Of a stretch of DNA of 64,000 nucleotides, positions 57,505 to 64,000 are shown piece by piece. The stretch spans positions 62,001 through 126,000 of the forward strand of contig MU394120.1 in assembly GCA_022578605.1 (NCBI GenBank), written 5' to 3'. The DNA comes from Camillea tinctor (Eukaryota > Ascomycota > Sordariomycetes > Xylariales > Xylariaceae). A program made the position numbers and the translations under genes. Position 1 is the first letter of the stretch; each line of letters opens with the position of its first letter. The notes beneath the pieces are model-generated. The model ran no database searches and was not told where the DNA came from. It saw only the letters and a list, made by a program, of their open reading frames with translations.

Positions 57505-59245
57505 CGTAATCAAATGAAATGAGTAGATGAGACGGCCATGTGAATACTATCGAAGGTATGAAAAGGGGGAAAGAATATAAAGAAGTGATTCTGCAGATGA
57601 AAAGAAACAGGAGGGAGGGTGACAAAGACCAAAATTATTTTAATACAGGTCTTTAAAAAATGGGGATGCAACAGTGAGAAAGTGTGTGCATGTGTGTGTA
57701 GTGTCAATGTGTTGTGTTGTGTGTGTGTGCGTATCTTTTTTTTGGTGGTTGTAGTAGTTGCAACGGTTTAGGTTAGTATTAAGTATTTATTGGTGGGTTA
57801 TTTGGATGATGTCGATGCTGTTGCTGGGAGGTACAAGCACACAACCATACAAGCACAAAGAAGGTGCATAAAGTGCACGAAAGGCGGGTTTGGGTTTGTT
57901 GACAAGATCGCAACTTCCTTGACCTAAGATTTAGTTAGTAATTATCGAACAAGCAGGCTACACAAGAGATAAGCACCAGGGCAGCTTACACAGATAGATC
58001 AGGTGGGATGTATGACCAGATCGGCTCGGCTTCCTATCCGAACCCAGGACTTTGGGGTAATTGTTCAGGTGTATGTGTGTACTAGTAGAGAGAAGTACCA
58101 ATGAAATTGGAGACTGCACACAAAAAAAAGTTGAAGGAATCGAGGTGCAGATAGGGGTAGGTAGGAAAGAAAAAAGGGAAAGGAAGGGAAAAGGAAAAGA
58201 GAGGCGAAGGAACAATGTATGGAGATGGAAGAAAGAGAATGGTGAATGGAAATAAGTTTGGTGGCAAAGGTTAGGTAGTTTTGGTATTGGTAATGCAAAA
58301 AAAAAAAAAAAAAAAAAAAAAGAAAGTTCACTAGATGTACTTTGACAGTGCAATATCAATGTGCTTTTTTAGAGGGGTGGTGCAAGGAAAAAAGAAAAGA
58401 AAAAAAAGAAAGCGCGTGTAATTGAAAATGCAAGAATACTACCTACATGGAAAGCACACTACAAGTCAGTGTAAGTAGCGGAATAATGGCCAGGAGGAAA
58501 CAATGGTAGAACCTAAAACACGCGAAGTAGCTGCGTGATCACGGGATAATTGGAGATCTCTCCAGGCAGCAGCCAATCAGATAGTCGATTTTGCACTTAA
58601 ACCCCCTGAAGATTCCCCACGATGATCAGGCAACTGCAGGAGACGGGAGGAGCGGTATTTAAGGGAGGCCCTTGCTTGCTGTCCCCACCCCTAAGAAAAT
58701 CAATTAAACTTGCAGGCACTTAACGCGCCCGCGCGCTTTTAGGGCGGGAGAGGGAGGAAAACTCGGGAACCCGGTGGCAATACCAGGGCAACCACAGTGT
58801 TTGTTAACAACCTTAAACCAGTTCCATTGTCTGAGAATTTAGTGTAGTGTTGTGGTATGTAAGTACCTGTACCAGCCTTACTGTGTGGTACAGGTAAGAG
58901 GTAAAGTACTAGGTTACCTACATACCGTCCTACCTTCCTACCTTTCTTCCTGCCTTTCTTTTCCTACCTACCAGGTAATCCATCATATGGGGTATCTTGT
59001 TTACTAATTGATACACAACATCTACCATCTATCATCAATCACCCACCATCCACCATCCATCATCCATCATTCATCATCTTTTATCTTCCCTTCTCTATTT
59101 CTCCCAACTCCCAACTCCCAACTCACGTCATCATAATTCATCCGCTCAAATCACCATTCACCACCACTTCTTCCTTCATACTGTCTTTCTTTCGGTCTTT
59201 CTTCATCCTGCATCCAATTTCAATTCAACAAGTAAAAGGAAAGGC

Positions 59246-59279
<34 letters not shown>

Positions 59280-59494
59280 GAAACTTTACATCGTGTCAAG
59301 GTCAAAGTGAAAATCAATATCCAGCTACAGGTACAATACATACTTCAGAACTAGCGCCTAGTGGGCAATTAGACCTTACTTCTACCACTCTCACTCTCAC
59401 TCCCACTTCCATGCAATCATGTATGTCTATCTACACCTACGTCTTAATGTAGAAGCTGCGTAAAATAGTCGCACGTATTAACGAGTAACTCCAG
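57505..59494. promoter_or_regulatory. Divergent region RAD16 / RAD7
   Basis: About 1.9 kb between the two starts, holding both promoters and leaders. It is rich in purine and pyrimidine tracts: a run of 25 A at 58297..58321, AAAAG-type repeats near 58,385-58,410 and 59,245-59,280, TG dinucleotides near 57,685-57,730, and CATC/CCCAACT tandems near 59,040-59,125 in the likely RAD7 leader. No second gene is supported inside it. Confidence 0.6.
58297..58321. repeat. Homopolymer A25
   Basis: Uninterrupted run of 25 A in the RAD16/RAD7 divergent region. Such poly(dA:dT) tracts commonly exclude nucleosomes in fungal promoters. Confidence 0.92.
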
Positions 59495-61394
59495 GAGCAA
59501 CAATCAGCAGAACCAGCCGGGTCGGTCAGGCTCAGGCCGCGGGATTAGGGGACCGCGTTCCGCACTTACCGATTATCTATCCTCTAACAATATTCGCGCG
59601 GCTGATATTCGTAACAATCACAATGCCGCTGCCGCTGCCGCCGCTGCTAGTGCGCAGAACAGCACCAATGTTAGCACGCCAGGTGAAGCCGAGGAGCCAG
59701 AGGAAGAGGCAGATGTCCCAACTACTGCCCCCAGAACAAGACAGAGCGAACGGAAGCGCAAACAGCAGGCAGAGGCCATAGAGAAGATCAAGAAATCTAA
59801 AGCCTACAAGAAGCGCAAGGCTAATGATGACTCCGATTCCGACAGTCTAGCAAAGGCCATACTCGAGGAGAAGAGCGCACCTTTGCCTGGTCAAATGGCT
59901 AACTGCGAAGTATGCGAGAAGCGTTTCACCGTCACTCCATATTCCCGCGCCGGCCCAAATGGTGGTTTGCTATGTCCCAAGTGCAGTAAGGAAGCAGCTA
60001 AGGATGAAGATGCAAACAAGAAAAAGAAGAAGAGACCCAATGCGATTCCTGGTGGTAGTCGCAGTCGTCGAGGTGTCCATAGCCGCATATTAGACGGCAC
60101 CTATCAGACCGGAGCAAAGCCCTTAATGACTCTCTGCATTGAGACTCTAGCTAAGAATATCGATCTCGCAGATGACTTGGGCGATCTTCCACCTCCACTC
60201 ATCGACCGGATCTCCAGATTGCTCTCCAAGCGTCGTCTCCTTGATGGCCGTACCCTAGACCTATTCCTGCAGCCCGATGCTGAAGATCTCAAGGTGTACG
60301 ATGCTGCTCGCCTTAGTTCCGACGACTACATCAGAATTTTCCAGAGACTCTCCCAACTTAAGACACTAAAACTGCGTAACGCGATTCAATTCAGGGACAA
60401 CGTCATGAGCTATCTTATTAGCAGACATATTACCCTAAATAGCATCTATTTGCACGGCGCTAATCTCTTAACCGAAGACTGCTGGAATGGATTTTTGAAG
60501 GCGAAAGGACAGGATCTTAAGACCCTTCAAGTCTATTTCACCGATAGACACTTTAGCGACAATGTTGTAAAGTCGTTGAATGAGAATTGCCCCTCCCTCG
60601 CCCGTCTCAAGATTTGCCATAACCAACAGGTTTCTGATGAAGGCATAAAGCACATCGCTCATCTCGAGAACCTTGAGCACCTCAGTCTCCGCTTGGTGAA
60701 GCGAACTTCAACTGATGCATATGTCGAGGTTATCAAAAGCATTGGAAGCCATCTACGAACCTTCTCTATTCAGGAAGTTGAAGATGTTGATGATCGCTTG
60801 CTTGATGCACTTCATGACAATTGCACTTCGCTCACAAAGCTACGCATAACCGCCAGCCAGGTCGTGACAGATGCAGGCTTCGTAAGATTGTTTAAGGACT
60901 GGAAGAATAAGCCACTTAACTTCATTGATCTCGAGCAGTGCCGCCACGTGGATGCTAAAAACCCCAGAGAGAATGCGCATCAAGTTGGTCTTTGTTCAGA
61001 CGGTTTCCAAGCCATCATGAACCATTCAGGCAAGGCCCTGAGACATCTTAATGTTCATGCGTGTCGTCATATATCACGAGAGGCATTCGAGGAGGCATTC
61101 TCGATCGATAAGGAATACCCTGAATTGCTCAATCTAGAAATTAGCTTCTGTGAAGAGGTTACAGACCTCATTGTCGGGTGCATCTTTCGGAGCTGTCCCA
61201 ATCTCAAAAAGTTGAACGTTTTTGGTTGTATGAAGGTAGGTCCAACCCCCAACCCCCAACATTATTTCTTACCCTAGAAACCAGTGTTGCTAATAGTACA
61301 TTGACAGGTCAAACATGTGAGAGTTCCCAGGGGTAAAATCTTGGTTGGCCTTCCGAATGCGATGGGAATGGTGATAGAGGGTAAAGACGACTAG
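59495..61394 (+). CDS. RAD7: DNA repair protein Rad7 (leucine-rich repeat)
   Basis: Coding exons 59495..61235 and 61308..61394 (72-nt intron). The reading frame is open from an acceptor at about 59494. The first residues are NNQQNQPGRSGSG, then RGIRGPRSALTDYLSSNNIR, the conserved Rad7 N-terminus. No in-frame ATG exists in this exon, so a short upstream coding exon is required. ATG 59411 with a weak GTCTAT donor at 59425 is one in-phase candidate. A Cys pair module (CEVCEKRF...LCPKC) follows a basic segment, then leucine-rich repeats (SLARLKICHNQQVSDEGIKH, LRHLNVHACRHISREAF, LNLEISFCEEVTD). It ends VRVPRGKILVGLPNA like other fungal Rad7. It is the Rad16 partner in the NEF4 repair factor. Confidence 0.93.
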
Positions 61395-61820
61395 GGTTGT
61401 TGTAATGAAGTTTGAGCTATTTACCCTGCCTCCTTAGGGCGTTATGATACCATGAAACTTGCACACAGGGCTACGAAAAAAGGATGGACAAAGACATTGG
61501 TAATGTATTATATGTGTACTTCCATACGAAAATAAGATAAGTTTGCTTATAACATATTCTTTGATTCATATCTTTAGAGTCAACCTGCAGTTAGTTGTGT
61601 TAACATGATCCTCATGACCTGCATTTAGTTGTACAAAGAGATACTAAACCAACAAACTCATGCCCTCAGTCGCATTTACTAATAAAATACCTATTAAATA
61701 GCCTTCTCATCCGCGGAGAACTGGGGGGCAAGGAGTTTTGCATCGTATCATGCCATTGCTCAAAATTATAATCACCAAAATCTACTAGCTAGGCTATTTA
61801 TCAAAATCAATACATCGAGA
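61395..61820. other. Intergenic region RAD7 to secreted protein
   Basis: 3' flank of RAD7 and promoter of the next plus-strand gene. AT-rich; no gene. Confidence 0.6.
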
Positions 61821-63011
61821 ATGAAATATCCCAACATCGCCAACGCTCTCTTCTTGCCCCTGTTCTCTGTCTTCTGCGCTACTACCTTAGCACAAGATGA
61901 GACAGAATGGGCCTGCACGGAACTCAAGGTGCTTAATGACGGCCACACGGTGAATTACACCTGCAGCGCCACCAGCTCCCTCAGCTCCGCCATCGCGCTC
62001 ACGAGCCGCTCCCTCGGAAAGAGAAGCAGTAACAGCAGCAGCAGCAACGATCCTGTGGACGGCAGCCTCGACCTGAACGCGTGCGTCGCCGCCACGGCGG
62101 GATACTCCAAGGCGGGCGGCGGCCTGCTCATGTTCAAGACCGACGGGTGCTTCGCAAACTCGTGCCACAACTGCTACTTCGTCGCGTCCAACGCGCAGGA
62201 CAACAACATGCGCGCGGGCCCCTTCGGCAGCAAGAACTCGAGCCTAGTGTGCGATGAGTGCGACTCGGGCGAGGGGCTAAAGATGACGAAGGGGAGCAAG
62301 GACGGCAGACTCGCGGTAGAGCAGTTTCTGCAATTTTCCGGAGACGGGCTCAGCTGCAAGGATGCCGGTGCGAAGAAGAAGAAGATCAGGAGGGGCGCCG
62401 ATGTGCCAGACTGGATCAGCATGCCCCCTGGCGTCGCGCCCTCCAACCACCAAGCAGCGTCTCATGATGACCATGGGCACCCATCCAAGCACCGGCGCGC
62501 CGACGATCCCCCCAAATCTACAGCCGAGACGTGCGAGACCCGCAAGAACACGCCCTGGCGATGGCTCCAGGAGAACCTGACAGCGGCACAGTGCCACGAC
62601 ATCCAGCTGCTGGAACTGGACGACGCCGACAAGGCCGCGCAAAAGAAGGCAATGCACAAAATGCAGACGGTGTGCCCGTGGTCGGGCACGGGCGACCCCG
62701 CCAAGGCGCGCAATATCACGACTATCCTCGACCTGAACGACTGCCTGCGCAACAACAAGGGCACGCTAGAGCCCGGGCTGAACGGGGGGTTCGCGGACAG
62801 CTGCAACAGCTGCAAGCTCAGCATCGGTGACGACGTCGGCGCCGACGGCGTGAAGAACGTCATATTGCTGTGTGAGTGCTATGCCTTGCCCAGGTTGCTT
62901 CAGAATCCGCGCGTGTATCTTAACGGCTTAGATACGGTGCAGATCGTCGCCGGCACGCTGATGTGCCAGGATAAGATGGGCGTGGCGCATGTAGATCTCC
63001 TTGGTCAGTGA
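61821..63011 (+). CDS. Secreted protein with two cyanovirin-N-homology-like repeats
   Basis: A single 396-residue ORF. A signal peptide is clear (MKYPNIANALFLPLFSVFCA, cleavage likely after TTLAQ at about 25). Two related units are visible. One at about 83-147 starts LDLNACVAATAGYSKAGGG and continues GCFANSCHNCYF. The second at about 303-353 starts LDLNDCLRNNKGTLEPGLNG and continues GFADSCNSCKLS, with a following LLCECY. This LDLNxC...GxL...GGF.xSCxxC pattern is the CVNH core, a sugar-binding fold found in many ascomycetes. The ~150-residue linker is Lys/His-rich with dibasic sites (KIRR, KHRR and an early GKR), which suggests Kex2 cleavage into two lectin units. There are many Cys. The carbohydrate target and processing are inference. 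Confidence 0.75.
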   Translation: MKYPNIANALFLPLFSVFCATTLAQDETEWACTELKVLNDGHTVNYTCSATSSLSSAIALTSRSLGKRSSNSSSSNDPVDGSLDLNACVAATAGYSKAGGGLLMFKTDGCFANSCHNCYFVASNAQDNNMRAGPFGSKNSSLVCDECDSGEGLKMTKGSKDGRLAVEQFLQFSGDGLSCKDAGAKKKKIRRGADVPDWISMPPGVAPSNHQAASHDDHGHPSKHRRADDPPKSTAETCETRKNTPWRWLQENLTAAQCHDIQLLELDDADKAAQKKAMHKMQTVCPWSGTGDPAKARNITTILDLNDCLRNNKGTLEPGLNGGFADSCNSCKLSIGDDVGADGVKNVILLCECYALPRLLQNPRVYLNGLDTVQIVAGTLMCQDKMGVAHVDLLGQ

Positions 63012-63864
63012 GGTCTGGATGCTTAGACGGTTTGGGTTATATTGTTAGCAGAAGTATCTGTCATGTTGGCCGCGGAGTTGAACTCTGGCTAGCGTGTGAT
63101 GCATCAAGATGCAAAAGGGGGGGCTTTGGGCGAGGTCTAACGTAAAACCGTATAGATGGGCTCAGATAGATGATGTAAGTGGCATCAATAAATACAATTA
63201 TGATCTGATCGATTAATCTTATACTCTTAGTCACATTTAAATCAGTATGTGTGTACTCTTAACTATACAGGTCTTAGAAGACCTTGAGAACTACCTAACT
63301 AACCTAGTTAGTATATGTTGTATGGCGCATAGGTATAGGCTAGGGAGGTATGTACGTATTTTGTCTCCGCCGGTCCGGAGTGAGAATCACGATATCGTGT
63401 GTTAATCAAAGAAAATGTATTTGATTGACTGAACCCCAAGTTGGTGGGCGCAAGTATTACACACGATGGCTACCAGATCCTAAGACAGACATCATGCGAC
63501 ATTTCTCAAGATAGATAATAAGAAAGAAAAAAAGCCACCTAATAAGTGAGACTTGTGGTTTATCGCGATCGGTATATACCGGAGCATCGGCGTTGATCAA
63601 ATGCTTCCTTCGGTGCCATCCGCCCGTAAACCGGAATCGCGTCATCGCTTGTCCACATTTATTACTCTAGAAGTGATGCCACTATCTTCCGGCGCAACCG
63701 TTTATATAAAGCACAAACGCCAAGTTCAAGCAGGGAATCATTGATGTTCACGATACGAGACTCTCACTACCAGGTTACTTACACCATTAAGACTTACAGG
63801 TTCAGATTCAGCTCAAGCCTTCAGTGAAATATTCACCCAAGCCTCACACAGATAGATCAAGGCT
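63012..63864. other. Intergenic region
   Basis: 3' flank of the secreted protein and promoter of the truncated monooxygenase gene. ORFs of 63 codons or fewer; no gene. Confidence 0.6.
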
Positions 63865-64000
63865 ATGGGGTCAATATCAAAAAATAGCAATGGTAATGGA
63901 TATGGGAATGGAAACGGACATGAACATAGTCAACAAGGGCCTTTTAACGTCAAGCGCATCGCCATCGTCGGCGCTGGACCCTGCGGGGTATCTGCCGCCA
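63865..64000 (+). CDS. Flavin-containing monooxygenase-like protein (5' part only)
   Basis: Starts at ATG 63865 and runs off the window. After a Gly/Asn/Ser/His-rich stretch of about 28 residues it reads FNVKRIAIVGAGPCGVSAA, the FAD-binding beta-alpha-beta motif GxGxxG preceded by a hydrophobic strand. This is typical of flavin-containing or Baeyer-Villiger-type monooxygenases; other FAD proteins share the motif. The rest of the gene lies outside the window. Confidence 0.7.
   Translation, partial: MGSISKNSNGNGYGNGNGHEHSQQGPFNVKRIAIVGAGPCGVSAA

Overview
The window is nuclear DNA of a filamentous ascomycete (Pezizomycotina, most like a Sordariomycete). The evidence is short GT-AG introns (about 47-150 nt) with CTAAC/CTGAC branch sites, monocistronic genes on both strands, and a protein set typical of this group: Rad7/Rad16, fungal NADP-GDH, a Zn2Cys6 regulator and a patatin-NACHT-ankyrin NOD-like receptor. 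I rebuilt exons by hand by checking splice sites, reading phase and family motifs. For every multi-exon model except RAD7 and the frameshifted regulator, the summed exon length is a multiple of three. RAD7 lacks a placed start.

Layout, left to right. 1.3-5.8 kb (-): a 1,401-residue GMC (cholesterol-oxidase-like) flavoprotein fused to an alpha/beta hydrolase. 5.8-11.7 kb: gene-poor. 11.8-13.9 kb (-): NADP-glutamate dehydrogenase, with an (AAC)n microsatellite in its 3' flank. 16.5-19.9 kb (-): DNA polymerase delta catalytic subunit. 20.5-22.0 kb (-): Ste24 CAAX protease. 22.5 kb: a small doubtful ORF. 23.4-24.2 kb (-): an 87-residue membrane-anchored protein in four tiny exons. 24.9-27.5 kb (-): saccharopine reductase Lys9 in 14 exons, divergent from RPL38 (28.1-28.7 kb, +). 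29.2-29.8 kb (-): a GC-rich hypothetical protein. 29.8-33.2 kb: gene-poor. 33.2-34.8 kb (+): mevalonate kinase. 35.7-37.4 kb (+): protein prenyltransferase alpha subunit with a long unknown N-terminal part. 38.3-38.8 kb (-): Mtr2-like NTF2 fold. 39.7-40.9 kb (-): a frameshifted Zn2Cys6 regulator. 42.9-44.2 kb (+): serine/threonine dehydratase. 44.5-45.4 kb (-): NAT9-type acetyltransferase. 45.9-47.9 kb (-): mitochondrial Met-tRNA synthetase. 48.9-53.1 kb (+): the patatin-NACHT-ANK receptor. 54.3-57.5 kb (-) and 59.4-61.4 kb (+): RAD16 and RAD7, divergent. 61.8-63.0 kb (+): a secreted protein with two cyanovirin-N-like repeats. 63.9 kb to the end (+): the start of a flavin monooxygenase.

Functional threads. 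Rad7 and Rad16, the two subunits of the NEF4 nucleotide-excision-repair factor, share one divergent intergenic region. Mevalonate kinase, the shared prenyltransferase alpha subunit and Ste24 (isoprenoid supply, prenyl attachment, CAAX cleavage) lie within 17 kb. GDH, Lys9 and the serine/threonine dehydratase cover amino-acid metabolism.

The most interesting locus is the NOD-like receptor. The hinge exon between its patatin effector and its NACHT domain is one nucleotide short of a frame-preserving length and ends in an overlapping TGATG stop/start. Both flanking introns are phase 1, so skipping the exon restores one continuous frame but removes the first glycine of the Walker A motif. The locus is therefore a decayed receptor, a splice-switched receptor, a stop-restart bicistron, or a one-base assembly error. 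RNA reads and resequencing would decide between these.
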